A stretch of DNA of 64,000 bases from Synergistaceae bacterium (GTDB lineage Bacteria > Synergistota > Synergistia > Synergistales > Aminobacteriaceae), in contig JAHDLC010000016.1 in NCBI GenBank assembly GCA_018436595.1, positions 1 through 64,000 on the forward strand, in the 5' to 3' direction. Below, one piece after another: positions 16,603 to 24,379 of the stretch (the stretch's first letter is position 1; every line of letters begins with the position of its first letter). The notes under the pieces were generated by a model that did not search any database, was not told the DNA's origin, and saw only the letters and a program-made list of their open reading frames with translations. The position numbers were made by a program, and so were the translations under genes.

Positions 16603-16827
16603 GTGACGGGAACGGGAAAAATTCTCATGGCCGCCGGTGTTGTTCTCCTTGGGGCGGGTGCCCTTCTGTATCTCCTGGGCACGTTTTTCCCAATGCTCGG
16701 GAAGCTCCCCGGGGACATTGCCGTGACAAGAAAAAACGTCACCCTTTTTTTCCCTTTGACTACAATGATCATTGTCAGCGTCGTTCTGACGATCATCATC
16801 AACCTGATTTCCAGGTGGATCAAATAA
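16603..16827 (+). CDS. Small membrane protein, DUF2905-like
   Basis: The 74-residue protein has two membrane helices joined by a loop reading LPGDIAVTRKNVTLFFPLTT. This loop-helix pattern matches the DUF2905 family, often found beside ruvAB. The function is unknown. The GTG start is three bases after the ruvB stop, with GAGGAG upstream, so it is coupled to ruvB. Confidence 0.8.
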   Translation: MTGTGKILMAAGVVLLGAGALLYLLGTFFPMLGKLPGDIAVTRKNVTLFFPLTTMIIVSVVLTIIINLISRWIK

Positions 16828-16851
16828 AGAAGAACGACTGGAGGTTGCCTT

Positions 16852-18240
16852 ATGTTTCAAAGACTGCGAGTTCCATTCTTTGCACTGATCTTCCTTTTCA
16901 TGCTTTTTCCGTCCTTCCGGGCCGATGCAAGGATGGTGTCTGTGGGCCTATCCATCGGCCAGTCCACGCTCAAAATTTCCTCGGCATCGGCGATGACCGC
17001 CACTGACGGGGCGGGGAAACGCCATTCCATCGGCGGAACCGCAGAATTCCGGGCAGCGGGTGCAGGGACTGTAAAGGCCGGGAACCATTCATTCCGGCTT
17101 CCCGTCACCATTTCGGGGAAAGCCCCTCTTTCCTTCAACGGAAGGCGGTACAGGGGGACCTTCAGGATCATTTCCTCCGGATCGGGGATTACCCTGGTCA
17201 ATGTGCTCGATCTTGAAGAATACCTGAGGGGTGTCCTCAAGATGGAAATCAACCCCTCCTGGCCCATGGAAGCCGTCAAGGCGCAGGCCATTGTGTCAAG
17301 GACCTACGCCTTGAGAAGCATCCGGCAGAATAACGGAAAGAATGGATACGACCTGCGTGATTCCGTTCTCTCCCAGGTGTACCGGGGAATCAACGCCGAG
17401 GATAAAAGGGCGGACCAGGCGATCTCCGCGACAAGAGGCATCGTGGTGCTCCACGGAGGTGCCCTTGCCTTCACCCCTTTTCATTCTGACAGCGGGGGAG
17501 CCACTGCCGATGTTGCCGCCGTATGGGGGGGCAACATGCCCTATCTCAGGGGAGTGAACGAACCGTATCCGCCTTCCTCGCCGAACGCCCTGTGGGAGGT
17601 TCATCTTTCCTCCGCCCAGGTTGAGGACGCTCTCCGGCAGGCCGGTGCCGATGTGGGACCTCTCCGGGAAATCCGCATAGGCGAGACCGATGCCTTCGGA
17701 AGGGCAAATACCCTGGTAGCCGTGGGCGCAAGAGGTAGCAAGGCGGTAAAAAGCCATGCTTTCAGAATGGCTGCCGGAAGCAGCGTCATCAAAAGCACCT
17801 CTTTCTCTATCGTGTCCAGGGGAGGGAGGCCCTCAGGCTCAATGCCCCTGCCCTTGCCCTCACGGCCGTCCTCGCCTGCAGCAGGAGGGGGAAAGGATGT
17901 GCCTACCTCGAACACTCCCATGTCCGCCTCTGAGGAACGGCAGCTCACAGCCCTCACGGAGCAGGGAGTTTTCAACTCGGAAGAGCTGATGGATATGCTT
18001 CTGAACCCGGAAAAGCGGAAGGGATACCTTGTCCGCGCTCTCAGAACCAGGAAGCCCGAAACCCCCTCCCGCCCTTCTGTCCCCCAGTCGCCTTCGGGAG
18101 GCTTCGTCTTCCGAGGCAAGGGTTGGGGGCACGGTGTCGGCCTTTCTCAGTGGGGAGCGAAAACACTGGCCGAGAAGGGCTGGGATCACAAAAAAATCAT
18201 CCGGTTTTACTTCCCCGGGGTCACTCTCGGAAAAATGTAG
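16852..18240 (+). CDS. SpoIID/LytB-domain secreted protein
   Basis: A signal peptide covers residues 1-25 (cleavage likely after RADA). The SpoIID core follows: LEEYLRGVLKMEINPSWP, EAVKAQAIVSRTYALRS, HSDSGGATADVAAVWGG, and GKGWGHGVGLSQWGAK near the end. SpoIID enzymes are lytic transglycosylases acting on denuded peptidoglycan strands. A Pro/Ser-rich low-complexity insertion occupies about 320-420 and splits the core from its C-terminal motif. The gene alone is not evidence for sporulation, as SpoIID-like proteins are widespread. It lies 24 bases after the DUF2905-like gene. Confidence 0.88.
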   Translation: MFQRLRVPFFALIFLFMLFPSFRADARMVSVGLSIGQSTLKISSASAMTATDGAGKRHSIGGTAEFRAAGAGTVKAGNHSFRLPVTISGKAPLSFNGRRYRGTFRIISSGSGITLVNVLDLEEYLRGVLKMEINPSWPMEAVKAQAIVSRTYALRSIRQNNGKNGYDLRDSVLSQVYRGINAEDKRADQAISATRGIVVLHGGALAFTPFHSDSGGATADVAAVWGGNMPYLRGVNEPYPPSSPNALWEVHLSSAQVEDALRQAGADVGPLREIRIGETDAFGRANTLVAVGARGSKAVKSHAFRMAAGSSVIKSTSFSIVSRGGRPSGSMPLPLPSRPSSPAAGGGKDVPTSNTPMSASEERQLTALTEQGVFNSEELMDMLLNPEKRKGYLVRALRTRKPETPSRPSVPQSPSGGFVFRGKGWGHGVGLSQWGAKTLAEKGWDHKKIIRFYFPGVTLGKM

Positions 18241-18252
18241 CGAGGGACTCCC

Positions 18253-19293
18253 TTGGATCTTTTCGATCTCGCTGCCTATGATTACCTTCTGCCGGAAGAG
18301 CTTATCGCCCAGAACCCGGCCGAACCGAGGGACTCCTCCCGCCTGATGGTCCTCTCCAGGGATAGGGGAGAGGTCCTTCACGGCACCTTCGGCTCCCTGG
18401 GAGATTTTCTTGATGAGGGCGACCTCCTTGTGCTGAATGACACCAGGGTTATTCCCGCGCGGCTTTTCGGCTCGAAAACAAGGGGCGGCGGGAGGGTGGA
18501 AATACTGCTTCTCAGGGCACTGGACGCCGCTTTTCTGGAGTGGGAAGCCCTGGTGAAGCCCGGAAGGAAAAATCCTCCGGGGACGAGGATTTCCCTTGCC
18601 GACGGGACGGAAGTCATTATCGGCTCCCGGTGTGAGGAAGGCGTCAGAAAAGTCGCTTTTCCGGAAGACACAGCTGTGCTTCCCCTCCTTGAGCGAATCG
18701 GGGAGACCCCTCTTCCTCCGTATATTACCTCATCCTCGGCTCCCCGATCGTCGTACCAGACAGTTTTCGCCCGAAGAGACGGTTCGGCGGCAGCCCCGAC
18801 GGCAAGCCTGCATTTCACCCCCCGGCTGCTCGGAAAACTCGAGCGGGAAAGGGGCGTCCGCCTGGGCTGGCTTACTCTCCATGTGGGACTCGGCACCTTC
18901 CGCCCGGTGAAATGCGGGGACATAAGAGAACATAAAATTCACGAAGAATACTGCGTCCTTCCCGCAGAAACAGCAGAACTCATCCTCGAAACGAAACGGA
19001 AAGGACGGAAAGTAGTCGCCGCCGGTACCACGGTGGCGAGAACCCTTGAATCCATGTCCGCCGATGACGGATCCCCGGAGTCGGGCGAGCGGATGACCCG
19101 GTTGTTTATTTATCCGGGGTACAGGTTTAAAATTATCGATGGGCTGATAACGAACTTCCATCTTCCAAAAAGTTCACTCCTTATGCTGGTTGCCGCATTC
19201 GCAGGGTATGAATTCACCATGAGGGCCTACGAAGAGGCGGTTTCCCGGAGGTACCGGTTTTTCTCCTTCGGCGACGCCATGTTCATTCGGTAG
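18253..19293 (+). CDS. queA: S-adenosylmethionine:tRNA ribosyltransferase-isomerase
   Basis: QueA transfers the ribose of SAM to preQ1 in tRNA, making epoxyqueuosine. Typical family blocks are DYLLPEELIAQ-PAEPRD-SRL at the start, LNDTRVIPARL, FTPRLL, TLHVGLGTFRPV, and ITNFHLPKSSLLMLVAAFAG. Length of 346 residues is normal. The TTG start is supported by the conserved N-terminus and GAGGGA upstream. No tgt gene follows. Confidence 0.95.
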   Translation: MDLFDLAAYDYLLPEELIAQNPAEPRDSSRLMVLSRDRGEVLHGTFGSLGDFLDEGDLLVLNDTRVIPARLFGSKTRGGGRVEILLLRALDAAFLEWEALVKPGRKNPPGTRISLADGTEVIIGSRCEEGVRKVAFPEDTAVLPLLERIGETPLPPYITSSSAPRSSYQTVFARRDGSAAAPTASLHFTPRLLGKLERERGVRLGWLTLHVGLGTFRPVKCGDIREHKIHEEYCVLPAETAELILETKRKGRKVVAAGTTVARTLESMSADDGSPESGERMTRLFIYPGYRFKIIDGLITNFHLPKSSLLMLVAAFAGYEFTMRAYEEAVSRRYRFFSFGDAMFIR

Positions 19294-19308
19294 AAAGAGG
19301 TGAACCCT

Positions 19309-20619
19309 ATGTGGTCATGGGAATGCTTCACTCCTCACCCCCCGGTGCTCGTGCCCCAGGTGGGAAGGGGAAGGGAAGAGGAGGCCCGGCAATCCGCCGA
19401 GGCCATGAAGAAACTCGGCCGGGTTCTGGGAGAGGAAATGCCTTCACTGCTCCTGGTTCTCTCACCCCATGCCCCCTTTGCGGGAGGGATCACCTTTTCC
19501 GTGGCGGAAAGCTACGGAGGGGATTTCTCCATGTTCGGTGCGCTAACCCCGCAGTTCTCCTTTCCCGGAGATCCTGAAAGGGGCCTTCGCCTTGCAGGAG
19601 ATCTTTCCTCGAGGTTCCCGGCGGTTGTGTCCAGGAAAAAGAAACTGCTTCTGGACCATGGAGCCCTCGTTCCCCTGAGCTTCCTCTCAGCCGGAGACGG
19701 AGGAAGGCAGCCTGGGATCATCCTCGCGAATCCCATAGGACTTTCTCCTTCCGGAGCCTTCGAACTCGGCACATACCTGGCTTCCCTCGCTGACGAAGAT
19801 CAATGGGGACTTGTGGCCAGCGGGGACCTTTCCCACAGGGTTACCAGGGAGGCTCCGGCAGGCTTTTCCCCTGCAGGAGCCCGATTCGACAGCTTGGTTG
19901 TGGAAGCGCTCAGGAGCAGCGATCCTTCAGCGCTCCTCAGGCTGGACGCAGGCCAGATTGAAGAAGCAGGTGAGTGCGGGCTCCGGTCGGCCCTTATTTT
20001 TCTCGGACTCGCCCGAAAAAGGAACGTCCGTCTTCTTTCCTACGAGGCCCCCTTTGGTGTCGGGTATGCTGTGGCATACGCTCCGCTGCATGCTGCGCCT
20101 GACCTGGCGAGAAAGGTGCTCGAAACGTTCTTCGCTGAAGGGGACGCACGGGCGAGAGACGAAGCGGCGCACCTTTCCGGCCTGCCTGAGATGGCTGAGA
20201 GGGCGGGCTGTTTCGTCAGCCTGAAGAAAAAAGGCGGTCTCAGGGGCTGCATCGGGACAATCCTCCCCAGGAAAGCGGACCTTGCTGAAGAGATTGCGGA
20301 AAATTCTCTCTCTGCAGCCTTCGGAGACCCAAGGTTTCCCCCCGTTGAACAACGGGAGCTCGAAGACATCTCCATAACGGTGGACATACTCTCCGTCCCG
20401 GAGGCAGTTTCCGATACCGCCCTCCTGGACCCGAAAAAATTCGGCGTGATAGTGGAAAAGGGCGGTGCCAGGGGAGTACTCCTTCCCGACCTGGAAGGCG
20501 TCGATACAGTGGAAGCCCAGTTGTCCATCGCCGCCCGAAAAGCGGGAATTGCCGACTGGCATAGCGCAGCGGTCAGGAAATTTTCCGTCCGGAGGGTCAG
20601 GGAGATGGGGCGTCCATGA
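19309..20619 (+). CDS. AmmeMemoRadiSam system protein: LigB-like domain fused to AMMECR1 domain
   Basis: Residues 1-260 resemble class III extradiol dioxygenase (LigB-type) proteins, with TPHPPVLVPQVGRG at the start, LSPHAPF, LLDHGALVPL and ASGDLSHR. Residues about 275-436 are an AMMECR1 domain with GCFVSLKKKGGLRGCIGT and the closing KFSVRRVREM. Homologues of this two-domain form accompany a radical SAM enzyme, here the next gene, which overlaps by four bases. The biological role of the system is not established. The ATG at 19309 has AGAGGTGA six bases upstream, better than the GTG at 19300. Confidence 0.87.
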   Translation: MWSWECFTPHPPVLVPQVGRGREEEARQSAEAMKKLGRVLGEEMPSLLLVLSPHAPFAGGITFSVAESYGGDFSMFGALTPQFSFPGDPERGLRLAGDLSSRFPAVVSRKKKLLLDHGALVPLSFLSAGDGGRQPGIILANPIGLSPSGAFELGTYLASLADEDQWGLVASGDLSHRVTREAPAGFSPAGARFDSLVVEALRSSDPSALLRLDAGQIEEAGECGLRSALIFLGLARKRNVRLLSYEAPFGVGYAVAYAPLHAAPDLARKVLETFFAEGDARARDEAAHLSGLPEMAERAGCFVSLKKKGGLRGCIGTILPRKADLAEEIAENSLSAAFGDPRFPPVEQRELEDISITVDILSVPEAVSDTALLDPKKFGVIVEKGGARGVLLPDLEGVDTVEAQLSIAARKAGIADWHSAAVRKFSVRRVREMGRP

Positions 20620-21635
20620 CGGACGGTTGCCATGAGGCCCTCTGGTGGCGACGTGAACAGGAGAGAATCCGTTGTCTTCTGTGCCCTCACTGCTGCCTTC
20701 TTGAAGCCGGAGAAACGGGAAAATGCCGTGCCAGAAAGCATGAACGGGGAAGAGGACTCGTCACATTGAATTACGGAAAAATATCCTCAGCGGCAGTTGA
20801 CCCGATTGAAAAGAAGCCCCTCTATCACTGGAATCCCGGAACGTCCATCCTGTCCCTCGGAACGGTGGGCTGCTCCATGGACTGTCCGTTCTGCCAGAAC
20901 TGGCGGATCGCAGGGTGGGACCCGGCTCTTTCTCTTGCTTCAATGGAACCGGAGGACGTGGTCCGCTCGGCGGAAAAAACGGAAAGCAGGTCTGTCGCCT
21001 TTACTTACAACGAGCCCATGGTGTGGTTCGAATTCCTTCTCGATGCATCCCGGGCTCTCCGGGAAGCGGGGGTTTCAACGGTGCTCGTGAGCAACGGGAT
21101 GATCCTTCCGGAACCTCTCGGAGAACTGCTTCCCTTTGTTTCAGCGGCCAACATCGATCTGAAGGCCTTTACTCCGGAGGCGTACCGTTTTCTTGGAGGA
21201 AACCTGGAGGCAGTAAAAAATTCGATCCGGATCCTTATATCCGGCGGTGTTCACGTGGAGGTCTCCTTCCTCCTGGTACCCGGCATAAACGACGACATGG
21301 AGGCCTTCGGCCGCATGGTCCAATGGCTTGCTTCTCTCGACCCCCGGCCCGTTCTTCATGTCTCCCGGTACTTCCCCGCCAGGAAATGGTCCGCGCCGCC
21401 CCCGTCGAATAAGTTGGTGGGGGAGTACTGCACCCTGGCCCGGAAGGAGCTTCCCTGGGTCTATCCCGGCAATACGGGAGAGCGAACCGAAACGAGATGT
21501 CCTTCCTGCGGAGGTCTTCTTATCGCCAGAAGAGAGTATTCCATAACCGGGAACAACCTCGATTCCCAGGGAAAATGCAGGGCATGCGGCATGCAGTCTC
21601 AGATCATCATAACCGAATACTCTGGAGCTGATTGA
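20616..21635 (+). CDS. amrS: AmmeMemoRadiSam system radical SAM enzyme
   Basis: The radical SAM cluster motif CSMDCPFC lies near residue 88. An N-terminal CLLCPHCCLL pair and a C-terminal CPSCGG/CRACGM zinc-finger-like pair supply further cysteines. The family is the radical SAM partner of AMMECR1/MEMO-like proteins; it is related to pyruvate formate-lyase activases but its substrate is unknown. ATG overlaps the previous stop, so the two proteins are translationally coupled. Confidence 0.88.
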   Translation: MTDGCHEALWWRREQERIRCLLCPHCCLLEAGETGKCRARKHERGRGLVTLNYGKISSAAVDPIEKKPLYHWNPGTSILSLGTVGCSMDCPFCQNWRIAGWDPALSLASMEPEDVVRSAEKTESRSVAFTYNEPMVWFEFLLDASRALREAGVSTVLVSNGMILPEPLGELLPFVSAANIDLKAFTPEAYRFLGGNLEAVKNSIRILISGGVHVEVSFLLVPGINDDMEAFGRMVQWLASLDPRPVLHVSRYFPARKWSAPPPSNKLVGEYCTLARKELPWVYPGNTGERTETRCPSCGGLLIARREYSITGNNLDSQGKCRACGMQSQIIITEYSGAD

Positions 21636-22658
21636 ATGAAAAAACGATTATTCCTCCTTTTCTTCGCTCTCGCAGCTGCTGCCCTCGGGTTTGCCTACCG
21701 GACAATCTACTATCCGGCGGAATGGTGGCACGAATATCTGCCCGCCGGTGAGGGAGAGCCGATCCCCGTCTTTGTGCGGCAGGGCATGAACGCCAGGAGG
21801 GCGGCCGATGAATTTGAATCCGCCGGGGTTCTGGCGGGAGGAAAGGCTTCCGACCTGGCGAGATGGATGACCCGGTTTTCCATTGACCGGCGGCTGAAGC
21901 CCGGAATGTACTCCATACGAAGGGGATCTCCCTGGGAAGTGGCCAGGCAGCTGGAAAAAGCGGAACCCTCCGTATCATCCGCCACCATTGTGCCGGGAAC
22001 GGATATTTTCTCTTTTCCCGGTATTTTTGCACCTCCTCTTGCTCCTGAGGCCATGGAGAAGATCCTTGCACGAAACGACCTGTTCCCGAAGGAGGTTGCT
22101 TCCCTGCTGCCTTCCGAACAGGAGGGAAGGATCGCATTCCTGTTGCCGGAGACCGTCCAGACTTCGGAAAACAGCGGCGAGGAAGTCGTGTCGTCAGCTG
22201 CGCGCCTGTGGTGGAACAGGATAGGATCACGAATCCCCGAAGAAAAGAGAACGGCGGAATATCTCCTGGAAATGGCGATCATTTCCTCCCTCATAGAACG
22301 GGAGGCCCTCTGGGATGAAGAACGGGCACTCATCGCCGGAGTCATTGAAAACAGGAGAGAAAAGAAAATGCCTCTCCAGATCGACGCCACCGTGGTGTAT
22401 GCATGGAAGAAAGAGGGAAGGAACCTGACTCGTGTTCTCTACAAGGATCTGGAAATTGATTCTCCCTACAACACCTATAAAATAGCGGGACTGCCTCCCG
22501 CACCTATCTGCATGCCGTCGGAGGAGTCGTGGCTCGCCGCTCTCAGCCCGGAAAAGACAAAATATCTGTATTACGTAGCCGGTCAGGATGGACGGCATCT
22601 TTTCTCCGAAACCCTCAGAGGTCATCAGCGGAATATTCGGAAGGTGCGGGGCAAATGA
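21636..22658 (+). CDS. mltG: Endolytic murein transglycosylase
   Basis: A single N-terminal membrane segment (about 4-24) is followed by a LysM-like subdomain and the YceG catalytic fold. The catalytic glutamate is in IISSLIEREAL, followed by GVIENRREKKMPLQIDATVVYAW and SPYNTYKIAGLPPAPICMP, all typical of MltG. Members cleave nascent glycan strands and set their length. It starts directly at the previous stop and ends with an ATGA overlap. Confidence 0.93.
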   Translation: MKKRLFLLFFALAAAALGFAYRTIYYPAEWWHEYLPAGEGEPIPVFVRQGMNARRAADEFESAGVLAGGKASDLARWMTRFSIDRRLKPGMYSIRRGSPWEVARQLEKAEPSVSSATIVPGTDIFSFPGIFAPPLAPEAMEKILARNDLFPKEVASLLPSEQEGRIAFLLPETVQTSENSGEEVVSSAARLWWNRIGSRIPEEKRTAEYLLEMAIISSLIEREALWDEERALIAGVIENRREKKMPLQIDATVVYAWKKEGRNLTRVLYKDLEIDSPYNTYKIAGLPPAPICMPSEESWLAALSPEKTKYLYYVAGQDGRHLFSETLRGHQRNIRKVRGK

Positions 22659-23020
22659 CCTTCGCCGGCAGAAAGGATATCGCTCCCGACATGGGAAGGC
22701 TGCTTCTGGCTCTTCCCAGGGATTCCATCGTGGTTTTCAGCTGGACCGTTTCCGAATACGACGGCCTCGGATTCGTAACGGCGGAAAACGGAGATGAGAA
22801 GGCCGGCGGAAAGGAATCCCGAAGGCGGATTAGGGGCGGAGAAGAGGGGCGGGACGTTGTCTCCCTCTTCTTCCCTTCGGAGAAACGGCAGGACGTGTTA
22901 GAATTGATTGATGCCCTGAAAGCAGAAGGGATGAGCCTGGAGCTTCTTCGCGAGGAGGAGCCCGACTTTCCCCATGGGGCAAAAACAGAAGACAATCCGG
23001 AGGAATTCGATTCGATATGA
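22655..23020 (+). CDS. Hypothetical protein, DUF4911-like
   Basis: The 121-residue protein has a likely alpha/beta fold. The segment IVVFSWTVSEYDGLGFVTAEN followed by VVSLFFPSEKRQDVLELIDALKAEG fits my memory of DUF4911, a family of unknown function in anaerobes. A charged insertion of about 25 residues separates the two halves, and the acidic tail looks unstructured. The ATG overlaps the mltG stop; tldD overlaps its own stop. No function can be proposed. Confidence 0.65.
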   Translation: MTFAGRKDIAPDMGRLLLALPRDSIVVFSWTVSEYDGLGFVTAENGDEKAGGKESRRRIRGGEEGRDVVSLFFPSEKRQDVLELIDALKAEGMSLELLREEEPDFPHGAKTEDNPEEFDSI

Positions 23021-24378
23021 GTGTCAACGCCAGGCTGGGAAAAGCCCTGAAGTCCCTCCTCGCAGAAGGTGCGGATTTCGCCGATCTTTATTTCGAAACA
23101 TCCTCTTCCCATTCTTTCGTGTATGAGGAAGGAGCCTTCGAAGAAATTTCCTCTTCCAGTTCCGAGGGAACGGGCGCCAGGGTCGTCAGGGGAGAATCCA
23201 CTTCTCACGTCCATGCGCCCGGTGTGGGTACCGCGACGGGCTTTTCATGTCTCGATAGGGCCGCCTCGAATAGCGGTCTCCTTCTTCCTCCCTGCGGGGG
23301 GAGCGATGTCCGGGTGGTCGGCGTGGAAGAAACCCTGGCTCCGCCGGACTTCACCTTTTTCAGGGATGTTGACGGAAGGATCAGAAACGGCTCTATGTGG
23401 GTGAAGCAGGTTTCCATGCATCTTGAGACAGCCTGCAGGAGTTTCGCCGTGTTCAACAGCGAGGATACCTTTGCTGGGGACAGGAGGCAGTACACCCTTT
23501 TCAGCGTGGAAGTGGTGGTGGAGAAGGGAGGAGTGCTGCAGACAGGCTACGAGTCCGAGGCCCTTTCCCTTGGCAGTTCCGATTTTTTCCGGAAGGTTTC
23601 CCCCCTGAAAGTCGCTGAAGAGGCGCTGGCTCGGGCTCTTCTCATGCTTGACGCACCGGAATGTCCTGCGGGAACCATGCCTGTCCTGCTTTCCGGCGAG
23701 GCCGGAGGGACCATGGTGCATGAAGCCTGTGGCCATGGGCTTGAAGCTGATATCATCCGGAAGGACTTTTCTGTCTACAGGGGGAAGATCGGGCAGGCGG
23801 CGGCGAGTCCCCTGGTGACCCTCGTTGACGACGGTTCGCTTCCCGGACTTCTTGGAAGCGGAACCTGCGACGACGAGGGAACACCCTGCAGGCGCAACGT
23901 TCTCATCGAAAACGGTGTGCTGAAAAGCTACCTTACTGACAGGACGTCGGCGCGGATGGACGGCCTTCCCCTTACGGGCAACGGCAGGAGGAGTTCCTTC
24001 CGTTCCATTCCTCAGCCCCGAATGACGAACACCTATATTGAGCCCGGCGAAACCTCTCCCGAGGATATGCTCAGGGGCATGAAACAGGGGCTCTTCGTCC
24101 GGAAGATGGGAGGAGGAGAAGTGGACCCCACCTCCGGCGATTTTGTTTTTCATGTCACAGAAGGATACCTGGTACAGGACGGGCGAATCCTTCATCCCGT
24201 TCGTGGAGCCGTCCTCACTGGGAATGGTCCCGACGTTCTGTTCAAAATCGAAGCGGTGGGGAACGATCTCCACTTTTTGCCGGGGATGTGCGGGAAATCG
24301 GGACAGAGCGTTCCTGTTTCAGACGGACAGCCGTCCCTGCTGCTCCACAGCATGGTGATAGGAGGCGCGGGAGCCTGA
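23017..24378 (+). CDS. tldD: TldD-family metalloprotease
   Basis: The zinc-binding HEACGHGLEAD motif lies near residue 240. The C-terminal half has GTCDDEGTPCRR and MTNTYIEPGETSPEDM, which are typical of TldD rather than TldE/PmbA, which lacks the zinc site. TldD normally works with TldE to process modified peptides such as microcins or to degrade unfolded peptides. No partner gene is in the window, so TldE is encoded elsewhere or is absent. Length of 453 residues is normal. Confidence 0.9.
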   Translation: MSVNARLGKALKSLLAEGADFADLYFETSSSHSFVYEEGAFEEISSSSSEGTGARVVRGESTSHVHAPGVGTATGFSCLDRAASNSGLLLPPCGGSDVRVVGVEETLAPPDFTFFRDVDGRIRNGSMWVKQVSMHLETACRSFAVFNSEDTFAGDRRQYTLFSVEVVVEKGGVLQTGYESEALSLGSSDFFRKVSPLKVAEEALARALLMLDAPECPAGTMPVLLSGEAGGTMVHEACGHGLEADIIRKDFSVYRGKIGQAAASPLVTLVDDGSLPGLLGSGTCDDEGTPCRRNVLIENGVLKSYLTDRTSARMDGLPLTGNGRRSSFRSIPQPRMTNTYIEPGETSPEDMLRGMKQGLFVRKMGGGEVDPTSGDFVFHVTEGYLVQDGRILHPVRGAVLTGNGPDVLFKIEAVGNDLHFLPGMCGKSGQSVPVSDGQPSLLLHSMVIGGAGA

Positions 24379-24379
24379 C

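Noticed and set aside
16852-18240. SpoIID as evidence of sporulation
   Set aside because: SpoIID-like proteins occur in non-sporulating bacteria and no other sporulation gene is present.
19309-20090. N-terminal domain as a MEMO protein
   Set aside because: The HPPVLVPQVG start and SGDLSH fit LigB-type dioxygenase relatives; I would not equate it with MEMO1 without a profile search.
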